Origin: Rhodanobacter sp. 67-28
GTDB lineage: Bacteria > Pseudomonadota > Gammaproteobacteria > Xanthomonadales > Rhodanobacteraceae
Reading direction: 5' to 3'
NCBI GenBank assembly: GCA_001898415.1
Contig: MKTU01000056.1
Coordinates: 1 to 40,965 of the forward strand
DNA: 40,965 nucleotides
Shown here: one piece after another, positions 27,221 through 34,624 of the stretch
Layout: every line of letters starts with the position of its first letter
Numbering within the stretch: position 1 is the stretch's first letter
Notes under the pieces: generated by a model
The model's input: the letters and a program-made list of their open reading frames with translations, nothing else
Told to the model about the DNA's origin: nothing
The model's database searches: none
Program-made: the position numbers and the translations under genes

Positions 27221-28021
27221 ATGTCGTACCGCTTCGCCGCCCTTGCCGCCGTGTTCACCGCCGCCCTCGCGCTGACCGGCTGCCATGCCGCCAAGGCGTT
27301 GCTGCCGCCAAACCTGCGGCCGCCCGCGGAGGACCCCGGCGATCCGCTGAAGATCGCCCAACTGCATCTGCAGCAGGCCACGCCCTGCTGCAGCAGCTTC
27401 GCCGATTTCTCCTACCGCAGCCTGCTGCCGTGGCAGCCGCAGAAGTTCACCCTGGGCAGCGGCAGCATGGTCGCCAACCTCAACGGCACCAAGAGCTATT
27501 TCCTCGCCTTCCGCCTGCCCACCGGCATGAAGCTGCCGTACCGGGTGGCGCTGAAATCGGAATTGAACGGACGCTGGCTGCATGCCAGCTACCTGTTCGC
27601 GCCCACCATCGTGCTGCTCGACGACGGCTTCCAGCCGATCCGCTTCGACGACATCCGCCTGTGCGAACACATGGGCTGGAGCGACGAAACCAGCGGGGCC
27701 TTCGGCAGTTTCAAGATCGACAGCGACAAGGCCCACTACCTGCTGGTCTACAGCTCGGCCGACCAGCAGTCGGGCAAGACCTACTGGGAGCAGTCGCCGG
27801 CCTCGCTCTCCAACGCCACCACTGCGGCCACCCTGAAGATGAACTCCAGCGGCAGCTTCAGCATCCCGCACGGGCCGGACGGGTCGCTGTGGATCGGCAT
27901 GATGAACTCCGTCTACCAGAAAGCCATCGACAACGCGGTGTGCGGCGAAGCACCCCACGGCGACGGCCTGCTGAACGAGTTGCCGCTGCCCTGGAGCGGG
28001 AAACGCGGCAGTTCGTCGTGA
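27221..28021 (+). CDS. MalM-like periplasmic lipoprotein
   Basis: A 266-residue predicted lipoprotein: signal peptide with lipobox LTGC (Cys ~21). The mature part resembles the MalM family (periplasmic, strand-rich, function unknown): QATPCCSSFADFSYRSL, SYFLAFRLP, LYA/LFAPTIVLLDDGFQPIR, and YLLVYSSADQQSGKTYWEQ. A Cys-Cys pair at about residues 56-57 may form disulfides. There is no maltose operon here. It is coupled to the next gene by a GTGA overlap. Confidence 0.72.
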   Translation: MSYRFAALAAVFTAALALTGCHAAKALLPPNLRPPAEDPGDPLKIAQLHLQQATPCCSSFADFSYRSLLPWQPQKFTLGSGSMVANLNGTKSYFLAFRLPTGMKLPYRVALKSELNGRWLHASYLFAPTIVLLDDGFQPIRFDDIRLCEHMGWSDETSGAFGSFKIDSDKAHYLLVYSSADQQSGKTYWEQSPASLSNATTAATLKMNSSGSFSIPHGPDGSLWIGMMNSVYQKAIDNAVCGEAPHGDGLLNELPLPWSGKRGSSS

Positions 28022-28329
28022 TCGTGCTGTACCTGGCGTTGCTGGTCGCCGGGGTGGGCCTGTTTGTGCTGTCGTTCGTGGCGCAATACCGATTGGCCAC
28101 GCTGTTGCGACGGCGTTATCCGCAACACTGGCAAATCATCGCGGCAGCCGACCACGCGCGGCCCTCCGCCTGGCGCCGCTGGGCGCGAATGCAGCAGGTG
28201 CTGCGCTCGCCGGCACTGCCGGCGCTGGGCGACCGCTCGATCGACCGCTGGCGCCACCTGTGGCGACTGGGTCCCTGGCTAGGCTGGCTGTGCTGGCTGG
28301 GCGCGCTGGCCACGCGTCTCTCCTCCTGA
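28018..28329 (+). CDS. Small two-helix membrane protein
   Basis: 103 residues from a GTG that overlaps the preceding TGA (GTGA). It has an N-terminal membrane helix (IVLYLALLVAGVGLFVLSFV), a basic Arg-rich middle (RLATLLRRRYPQHW, RARMQQVLRSP-like) and a C-terminal hydrophobic segment (LGPWLGWLCWLGALA). The layout resembles UspB of enterobacteria, but I cannot claim homology by eye. Translational coupling suggests it works with the MalM-like lipoprotein. Codon use and the overlap support it being real. Confidence 0.65.
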   Translation: MIVLYLALLVAGVGLFVLSFVAQYRLATLLRRRYPQHWQIIAAADHARPSAWRRWARMQQVLRSPALPALGDRSIDRWRHLWRLGPWLGWLCWLGALATRLSS

Positions 28330-28351
28330 CCCCTCACCGAGGAAGAACCCC

Positions 28352-29140
28352 ATGCAACTGGATCTGAGTGGACGTCATGCGCTGGTCTGCGGCGCTTCCC
28401 AGGGCATCGGCCGTGCCTGCGCGATCGAGCTGGCCCTGCTCGGCGCCAACGTCACCGTGCTTGCGCGTCGCGCCGAAGTGCTGGCCGAGGTGGTCGGCAG
28501 CCTGCCGCACACCGACGGCGCGCAGCACCACGACCTGCTGGTCGCCGATGCGGGCGACACCGGCAGCCTGCGCGAACGGGTCGAAGCCCTGGTCGCGGCG
28601 GCGCCGGTGCACATCCTGGTCAACAACAGCGGCGGACCGCCGCCGGGCAGCATCCTCGACGCCACGCCGCCGCAATTCCTCGATGCCTTCGGCCAGCACC
28701 TGCTGGCCAATCACACGCTGGCGCAGGTGGTGATCCCCGGCATGCGCGACGCCGGCTGGGGCCGCATCGTCAACATCATCTCCACCTCGGTGAAGGAACC
28801 GCTCTCCGGCATCGGCGTCTCCAACACCACCCGCGGCGCGGTGGCGAGCTGGGCCAAGACCCTGGCTGGCGAACTGGCGCCGCTGGGCATCACCGTCAAC
28901 AACGTGCTGCCGGGCTCCACCCACACGCCGCGGATCGAACAGATCGTGCGGGTACGGGCGCAGAAGTCGGGGCGCAGCGAAACAGAAGTCGCGCGCGAGA
29001 TGGCCGCGGAGATTCCGATGGGCCGCTTCGCCGATCCCGCGGAAACCGCCGCCGCCGTCGCCTTCCTCGCCTCCCCGGCGGCCAGCTACATCACCGGCAC
29101 GAGCCTGCCGGTCGACGGTGGACGCATGCGCTCGCTTTGA
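28352..29140 (+). CDS. SDR-family oxidoreductase with non-canonical active site
   Basis: 262 residues with a Rossmann fold: nucleotide motif GASQGIGRA (residues 14-22), NNSGGPPPG in place of NNAG (91-99) and C-terminal GTSLPVDGGRM. The catalytic YxxxK is replaced: after S144/S146 the aligned positions are S157 and R161 in GVSNTTRGAV. NNxGGPPPG-type members exist as an SDR subfamily; their reactions are poorly known, and loss of Tyr and Lys argues against a standard dehydrogenase mechanism. GAGGAAG precedes the start. It stands first in line with the aminomuconate genes downstream, 104 bp apart. Confidence 0.85.
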   Translation: MQLDLSGRHALVCGASQGIGRACAIELALLGANVTVLARRAEVLAEVVGSLPHTDGAQHHDLLVADAGDTGSLRERVEALVAAAPVHILVNNSGGPPPGSILDATPPQFLDAFGQHLLANHTLAQVVIPGMRDAGWGRIVNIISTSVKEPLSGIGVSNTTRGAVASWAKTLAGELAPLGITVNNVLPGSTHTPRIEQIVRVRAQKSGRSETEVAREMAAEIPMGRFADPAETAAAVAFLASPAASYITGTSLPVDGGRMRSL

Positions 29141-29244
29141 GCGACCAGACCCGCCAGCAGCCCGACTGAAGCCCGGCCCATCCAGCGCGTCGCGCGCCCT
29201 GCGTACGGTCGCGTTCGGTGCAATTGTCGCGTGCTGGACTTAAG

Positions 29245-30732
29245 ATGACGCGGATGTCCACTCCGCGCCTAGCCAACCTGATCGACGGCCGCCTGCGGGC
29301 GCCCATTAGCGACAGCTGGCTCGACGTGCACGAACCCGCCACGGCGGGCGTGTTGACCCAATGCCCGGATTCCGATGCCGCCGATGTCGGGGCCGCCGTG
29401 GCCGCCGCCAGTCGCGCAGCAACCGCCTGGGCGGCCACGCCGATCGAGCAACGGGCGCACTTGCTGCACCGCCTGGCCGACCTGATCGAGGCGCGGCTGG
29501 AGGAGTTCGCTGCGCTGGAATCGCGCGACAGCGGCAAGCCGCTCGCCCTCGCGCGCCGCCTCGACATCCCGCGCGCGGTGAGCAACCTGCGCTACTTCGC
29601 CGCCGCGATCACCGGCTGGGGCAGCGAGTCGCATGCGATGGAAACGGGCACGCCGGGCGCCGGCGCCATCAACTACACCTTGCACCAGCCGCTCGGCGTG
29701 GTCGGTTGCATAAGTCCGTGGAACCTGCCGCTGTACCTGTTCACCTGGAAGATCGCGCCGGCACTGGCGGCCGGCAACACGGTGGTGGCAAAACCCTCGG
29801 AGATCACGCCGTGCACTGCCGCCCTGCTGGGCGAGCTGAGCATCGAGGCCGGCTTTCCGCCGGGCGTGCTGAACATCGTGCACGGGCTGGGGCCACAGGT
29901 CGGCGAAGCCATCGTGGCGCATCGGGCGGTCAAGGCGGTGTCGTTCACCGGCTCCACGCGCACTGGCGCGGCCATCGCTGCCGTCGCGGCACCGGCGTTC
30001 AAGAAAGTCTCGCTGGAGATGGGCGGAAAGAATCCGGCGATCGTGTTCGCCGATGCGGATCTTTCCGACGCCAACCTCGACACCATCGTGCGCTCGGGCT
30101 TCGCCAACCAGGGCGAGATCTGCCTGTGCGGCTCGCGCTTGCTGGTGCAGCGCTCCATCTACGACGCGTTCCGCGAACGCTATCTTGCGCGCGTGCAGGC
30201 GCTGCGCGTGGGCGATCCGGACGACGCACGCAGCGACCTCGGCGCCATGGTGTCGCGGGCGCACTACGACAAGGTGCTCGGCTGCATCGCACAGGCCCGC
30301 GCCGAGGGCGGGCGCGTGCTGTGTGGCGGCGCGGCGGTTGCCGTACCGGGCCGCTGCGCCGGCGGCTGGTTCATCGCGCCGACCGTGATCGAAGGGCTGC
30401 CCTCTTCGGCGCAGACCAACCAGCAGGAAATCTTCGGCCCGGTGGTCGCGCTGATCCCGTTCGAGGACGAAGCCGAGGCGCTGGCGATCGCCAACGACAG
30501 CCACTACGGACTGGCCGCGTCGCTGTGGACGCAGGATCTTTCCCGCGCGCACCGGCTGGCCGGGCAACTCGAATTCGGCATCGTGTGGATCAACTGCTGG
30601 TTGCTGCGCGACCTGCGCACGCCGTTCGGCGGCGCCAAGCAATCGGGCGTCGGCCGCGAGGGTGGTGCCGAGGCGCTGCATTTCTTCACCGAACCGAAAA
30701 ACGTCTGCATCGCGTACGGTGCCAGCCCCTGA
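29245..30732 (+). CDS. 2-aminomuconic 6-semialdehyde dehydrogenase (AMSDH)
   Basis: An NAD-dependent aldehyde dehydrogenase of about 495 residues, strongly like ALDH8A1/AMSDH: METGTPGAGAINYTLHQPLG, GCISPWNLPLYLFTWKIAPA, LEMGGKNPA (general base Glu), NQGEICLCGSRL (catalytic Cys), and the diagnostic C-terminus VWINCWLLRDLRTPFGGAKQ followed by SGVGREGG and FFTEPKNVCI. It oxidises 2-aminomuconate semialdehyde to 2-aminomuconate in the kynurenine/3-hydroxyanthranilate route; 2-hydroxymuconic semialdehyde is an alternative substrate. Start uncertain: ATG 29245 (GGA upstream) or ATG 29254. The deaminase for its product lies two genes downstream. Confidence 0.9.
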   Translation: MTRMSTPRLANLIDGRLRAPISDSWLDVHEPATAGVLTQCPDSDAADVGAAVAAASRAATAWAATPIEQRAHLLHRLADLIEARLEEFAALESRDSGKPLALARRLDIPRAVSNLRYFAAAITGWGSESHAMETGTPGAGAINYTLHQPLGVVGCISPWNLPLYLFTWKIAPALAAGNTVVAKPSEITPCTAALLGELSIEAGFPPGVLNIVHGLGPQVGEAIVAHRAVKAVSFTGSTRTGAAIAAVAAPAFKKVSLEMGGKNPAIVFADADLSDANLDTIVRSGFANQGEICLCGSRLLVQRSIYDAFRERYLARVQALRVGDPDDARSDLGAMVSRAHYDKVLGCIAQARAEGGRVLCGGAAVAVPGRCAGGWFIAPTVIEGLPSSAQTNQQEIFGPVVALIPFEDEAEALAIANDSHYGLAASLWTQDLSRAHRLAGQLEFGIVWINCWLLRDLRTPFGGAKQSGVGREGGAEALHFFTEPKNVCIAYGASP

Positions 30733-30769
30733 TACGCCGCGCCACCCGTCCGAAACGCCTGGAACCTCG

Positions 30770-31435
30770 ATGAACTCACTGAACGATCTGCTTGCCAACA
30801 ACCGCCGCTGGGCCGATCAGGTCACCACGCAGGACCCGACCTTTTTCGAGAAGTTGTCGCAGCAGCAGGCGCCGCAGTATCTGTGGATCGGCTGCTCGGA
30901 TTCGCGCGTTCCGGCCACCCAGATCGTCGACCTGCCGCCGGGCGAGATCTTCGTGCATCGCAACGTCGCCAACGTGGTGGTGCACACCGACCTCAACGCG
31001 CTCAGCACGATCCAGTTCGCGGTCGACGTGCTCAAGGTCAAGCACATCCTGGTCGTCGGCCACTACGGCTGCGGCGGCGTCGGCGCGGTGTTGAAGGAGA
31101 GCCGCCTCGGCCTGATCGACAACTGGCTGCGGCACATCACCGACATTGCCCTGAAGCACTCGGACAAGCTCGACCCGAACCAGTCGTTCGCCCTGCGCCA
31201 CGCCCACCTGTGCGAGTTGAACGCGCTGGAACAGGCGCTCAACGTCTGCCACACCACGGTGGTGCGTGAAGCCTGGGAGCGTGGCCAGCAACTGGCCGTG
31301 CACGCGTGGATCTACGGCCTGGACAACGGTCACATGCACGACCTGGGGCTGGACGTGCGCGGCCGCGAACAGTTGCCCGAAGCCTATGAGCAGGCGGTGG
31401 CCCAGCTGACCCGCCGCTGGACCGGCGGCGCATGA
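30770..31435 (+). CDS. can: Beta-class carbonic anhydrase
   Basis: Interconverts CO2 and bicarbonate. Of 221 residues, the zinc ligands C42, D44, H98 and C101 (GCSDSR, GHYGCGG) fall at the same numbers as in E. coli Can. W39 and G41 of the non-catalytic bicarbonate site are also kept, so it is probably the allosteric type II enzyme. It overlaps the following deaminase gene by 4 bp (ATGA) and follows AMSDH by 37 bp, an intimate link to the aminomuconate genes. Confidence 0.96.
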   Translation: MNSLNDLLANNRRWADQVTTQDPTFFEKLSQQQAPQYLWIGCSDSRVPATQIVDLPPGEIFVHRNVANVVVHTDLNALSTIQFAVDVLKVKHILVVGHYGCGGVGAVLKESRLGLIDNWLRHITDIALKHSDKLDPNQSFALRHAHLCELNALEQALNVCHTTVVREAWERGQQLAVHAWIYGLDNGHMHDLGLDVRGREQLPEAYEQAVAQLTRRWTGGA

Positions 31436-31872
31436 GCGGCGCGGGTATCCGCACCGACGCCGCGCCGCAACCGGTGGGCGCCTATCCGCACGCGCGGCGG
31501 GTCGGAGATTTGCTGTTCCTGTCCGGCGTCGGCCCGCGCCAACCGGGCAGCAATGCCATTCCCGGCAACGTCCACGACGCGGATGGCCGTCTGCTCGACT
31601 ACGACATCGAGGCGCAATGCCGACAGGTGTTCGCCAACGTGCGCGCCGTGCTGGAAGCCAGCGGTGCGCAGTGGACCGATCTCATCGACGTCACCGTATT
31701 CCTGACCGACATGGCGCGCGACTTTGCGACCTACAACCGCCTCTACGCGGAATATTTCGCCGGCGTCGACGCCTGCCGCACTACGCTGGGCATCCACAGC
31801 CTGCCCACGCCGATCGCGATCGAGCTCAAGTGCATTGCCGCGCTGCCGGCACAAAAAAACCCGCCGACCTGA
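31432..31872 (+). CDS. RidA-family 2-aminomuconate deaminase
   Basis: 146 residues of the YjgF/RidA fold. The N-terminus PQPVGAYPHARRVGDLLFLSGVG follows the 2-aminomuconate deaminase pattern (shown in part) rather than generic RidA, and the substrate-binding Arg and Glu are present (CRTTLGIHSLP, IAIELKCIA). It would hydrolyse 2-aminomuconate to 4-oxalocrotonate and ammonia, the step after AMSDH. A generic enamine deaminase cannot be excluded. The stop codon lies in the loop of the terminator that serves the opposing gene. Confidence 0.85.
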   Translation: MSGAGIRTDAAPQPVGAYPHARRVGDLLFLSGVGPRQPGSNAIPGNVHDADGRLLDYDIEAQCRQVFANVRAVLEASGAQWTDLIDVTVFLTDMARDFATYNRLYAEYFAGVDACRTTLGIHSLPTPIAIELKCIAALPAQKNPPT

Positions 31873-31881
31873 GTCGGCGGG
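31853..31881 (-). terminator. Terminator of the His/Lys-rich gene, inside the RidA gene end
   Basis: CCCGCCGAC-CTGA-GTCGGCGGG (31860-31881) is a 9-bp stem preceded on the plus strand by seven A, so a T-run on the minus strand. The RidA stop codon TGA (31870-31872) lies in the loop. Confidence 0.85.
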
Positions 31882-31917
31882 GCACTGAAGCCAGAACCTT
31901 TCCAGGCCGGCGCGGGA

Positions 31918-32160
31918 TCAGCCCGCGGTCGGCGTGGCGGCGGCCTTCTTGTGGCTCTTGTGATGCTTGTGGGTCTTGTGGTGCGTCGTCGTGTGCGCAG
32001 CGGCTTTCGGCGCAGCTTCGGTCGCCGGGGCGGCCTTGGTTGCCACGGCAGCCTGCGCCGCGGGGGCGGCGGCCTGCGGGGCAGCAGCCTGGGCCAGCAC
32101 GGAGCCGGAAAGCGCCACGCCCGCAACCAGCAGGGAGGCAATCAGAACATTACGCATCAT
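31918..32160 (-). CDS. Small secreted Ala/His/Lys-rich protein
   Basis: 80 residues. Signal peptide MMRNVLIASLLVAGVALSGS...LAQ, then an Ala-rich stretch and a basic tail with repeated His and Lys (HHKTHKHHKSHKK). Unknown function; the tail could bind metal or polyanions and resembles acid-shock (Asr-like) proteins in composition only. The start (32160, or 32157 for the second Met) has GAGG upstream. It has its own terminator overlapping the RidA gene. The 187-bp gap upstream of it shows nothing I recognise. Confidence 0.7.
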   Translation of the reverse strand: MMRNVLIASLLVAGVALSGSVLAQAAAPQAAAPAAQAAVATKAAPATEAAPKAAAHTTTHHKTHKHHKSHKKAAATPTAG

Positions 32161-32347
32161 GGTGACAAACCTCGGAGAAGAAATGCCGCGAGCCCGGCCG
32201 GAACCCGGCGCCTCGGGTGGCGCGACGGCAAGACAATGCGGCGCACAGGACATACGGCTGCTGAATGCAGCAGGCCATTTCGGTGCGCCGGATCGCGCCG
32301 GATCTTGACAGTCGAAAAACGCTCCGGCCACCGGCAATTTCTTGCGT

Positions 32348-33127
32348 TCAGTCCAGACAGGTGCGCAACAAGGATTCGATCAACGCCTGCACCTGCGACG
32401 CCTTCGACGCGTCATAGGCAAAGCTCGCCTCGTCCATGTAGTTGAGCTGCACCAGCTCCAGTTGCACCGCCTGCACGCCGGCGTCCGGGCGACCGTAATG
32501 ACGGGTGATGTAACCGCCCTTGAAACGCCCGTTGATCGCAACGCTGAAGCGCGACTGCGCCTGCAGGCCATCGGCCAGGCGCATCTGCAGGGCGGCATCG
32601 CAGCTCGCCCCGTTTGCCGTGCCGAGGTTGAAATCCGGCAGCCTGCCCTCGAACAGCATCGGCACTCGACTGCGGATCGAATGGCCTTCCCACAGCACCA
32701 CGCGGCCGTGTTCGGCCCGCAACCGCGCAAGTTCCTGCGCCAATGCATCGTGGTAAGGCTGCCAGTAATCGTTTATCCGCCGTTGAACTTCGGCCGCGTC
32801 GGGCGCATCGCCGTCGCGGTACAAGGGCTCGCCATCGAAGCCGATCAACGGCACCAGGCCGGTCTCGCGCTGGCCCGGATACAGCGCATGGCCATCGGCA
32901 GGTCGATTGAGGTCGACCACGTAACGCGAGGCGGCAGGTTTCAGCACGCTGGCGCCCAGCGCCTCGGCCAGCGGCTCGTACAATCGCGCCACGTGCCAAT
33001 CCGTATCGGGCGAGCGCCGCGCGGCCGGGGGCATGCGCGCGGCGATGTCGGCGGGAATGAAGCTGCCATCGTGCGGCAGGCTGATCAGCAGGGGTACGCG
33101 GCCCCGGTGCAAGGTGAACGTGTCCAT
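32348..33127 (-). CDS. hutG: N-formylglutamate deformylase
   Basis: Releases formate and glutamate from N-formylglutamate, the last step of one histidine degradation route. The 259-residue protein has LLISLPHDGSFIP (metal-binding His/Asp), DTDWHVARLYEPL, VVDLNRPADGHALYPGQ, VVLWEGHSIRS, FNLGTANGASC and FKGGYITRHYG, all family hallmarks. No other hut genes are nearby. Confidence 0.95.
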   Translation of the reverse strand: MDTFTLHRGRVPLLISLPHDGSFIPADIAARMPPAARRSPDTDWHVARLYEPLAEALGASVLKPAASRYVVDLNRPADGHALYPGQRETGLVPLIGFDGEPLYRDGDAPDAAEVQRRINDYWQPYHDALAQELARLRAEHGRVVLWEGHSIRSRVPMLFEGRLPDFNLGTANGASCDAALQMRLADGLQAQSRFSVAINGRFKGGYITRHYGRPDAGVQAVQLELVQLNYMDEASFAYDASKASQVQALIESLLRTCLD

Positions 33128-33134
33128 GGGGGTA

Positions 33135-33215
33135 GTCTAAGGGCCGGGATCAGGGTTGGGGAGTCGAAAGCCAAAGCCCGCATGCCGCCGCTCCCCCGAA
33201 TCCCGAGTCTTCGAT
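33135..33215. repeat. Degenerate GGGATT-type inverted repeat
   Basis: GGGATCAGGGTTGGGGAGTC near 33145 faces CTCCCCCGAATCCCGAGTC near 33190. Imperfect, but built from units like those of copies A-C. It fills most of the hutG-gor gap. Confidence 0.4.
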
Positions 33216-33223
33216 CGCGGCCA

Positions 33224-34573
33224 CTAATCCATCAACACCAGCTCTTCCGCCGAGGTCGGGTGGATCGCCACCGTGGCATCGAGATCGCGCTTGCGGATGC
33301 CGCGCTTCAGGGCTACCGCGAACCCTTGCAGCATCTCGTCGGCACTCGCGCCCAGCAGATGAATGCCGACGACGCGTTCGTCCTCGCCAACGCACACCAG
33401 TTTCATCAGGCTCTGCTCACGCTTGCCCACCAGCGCCCAGGCCATGGGCGTGAAGCGGCTGCAGTGGATGCGCACCGCGTCGCCGTGGCGCTCGCGGGCC
33501 TCTTCCTCGGTGAGGCCGACGCGACCCAGCGGTGGCTTGGAGAACACCACGCTGGGGATGTTGCGGTAATCCAGCCGCGACTCGTCCTGCCCGCCGAACA
33601 GGCGGTCGGCGAGCGCGCGCCCGGCGGCCACCGCCACCGGGGTCAGCGCATGCCGGCCGGTGACGTCGCCCACCGCGTGGATGCCCGCGACGTTGGTGTC
33701 CTGCCAGGCATCGGTCGTGACGTGGCCCTTGTCGTCCCGCTTCACGCGGACAGTATCCAGGCCCAGCGATTCGGTGTTCGGCACGCGCCCCACCGCCCAC
33801 AGCACCGCGTCGTAGGGACCTCGCGTGCCGGCAACGGCAGCGTCGTCCAGCACGATGCCATCGTCGGTGCGACGTGCGCCGCGCACGTCGGTGTCCAGCT
33901 GCACGGCGATGCCCTGGCCATGCATGTGTTCGCGCAGGGCGCGCACCAGTTCCGCGTCGAACCCGCCGAGCAGGCGCTCGCGCGCCAGCATCTCGACACT
34001 GCAGCCGAGCGCCCGCAGCAAGCCGGCGAACTCCGACGCCACGTAACCGCCGCCGACGATCGCCACGCGCGCGGGCGCGGCGTCGAGCGCGAAGATGTCG
34101 TCCGACACCAGACCCAGATCGAAGCCGGGGAGATCCAGCCGACGCGGCCGTGCGCCGGTGGCGATCACCACGTGCGGCGCCTGCGCACGGTGGCCATCGG
34201 CCAGCTCCACCGTGTCCGTCGCGACGAATCGCGCGGCTTGCCGCACAAGCTCGACACCGGCCTGCTCCAGCCGTTCGGCATAGCGACGGTCGATGCCTCC
34301 GATGTAGGCCACGCGCACCTCGCGAAAGTGCCGCCAGTCCAGCGGCCCGGGCTGTGCATCGAACCCCAGCGCTGTCGCCCAGCGCTGCTCCTGCGCCCAT
34401 TGCGCGGCGATCCACATGGCCTTCTTCGGCACGCAGCCGCGATGGACGCACGTGCCGCCCAGTTCTCGCGGCTCGACCAGGGCCACGCGGGCACCATGCC
34501 TGGCTGCGCGAAAGGCCGTGGCCAGGCCGCCGGAACCGGCGCCCAGCACGATCAGGTCATGGCTTGCCGTCAT
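33224..34573 (-). CDS. gor: Glutathione-disulfide reductase
   Basis: FAD/NADPH disulfide reductase keeping glutathione reduced. Of 449 residues: FAD motif VLGAGSGGLATAFRAA, the redox disulfide in GGTCVHRGCVPKKAMW, NADPH motif GGGYVASEFAGLL with basic residues after the second strand (ARERLL) for NADP preference, and GDVTGRHALTPVA. The C-terminal dimer interface ends in the catalytic HPTSAEELV. It matches the gammaproteobacterial Gor type in length. Confidence 0.93.
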   Translation of the reverse strand: MTASHDLIVLGAGSGGLATAFRAARHGARVALVEPRELGGTCVHRGCVPKKAMWIAAQWAQEQRWATALGFDAQPGPLDWRHFREVRVAYIGGIDRRYAERLEQAGVELVRQAARFVATDTVELADGHRAQAPHVVIATGARPRRLDLPGFDLGLVSDDIFALDAAPARVAIVGGGYVASEFAGLLRALGCSVEMLARERLLGGFDAELVRALREHMHGQGIAVQLDTDVRGARRTDDGIVLDDAAVAGTRGPYDAVLWAVGRVPNTESLGLDTVRVKRDDKGHVTTDAWQDTNVAGIHAVGDVTGRHALTPVAVAAGRALADRLFGGQDESRLDYRNIPSVVFSKPPLGRVGLTEEEARERHGDAVRIHCSRFTPMAWALVGKREQSLMKLVCVGEDERVVGIHLLGASADEMLQGFAVALKRGIRKRDLDATVAIHPTSAEELVLMD

Positions 34574-34624
34574 CGCATGCTCCTCGGCGTTCGTGGGAGG
34601 CGCCGACGGATGGCGCCGCGATCG

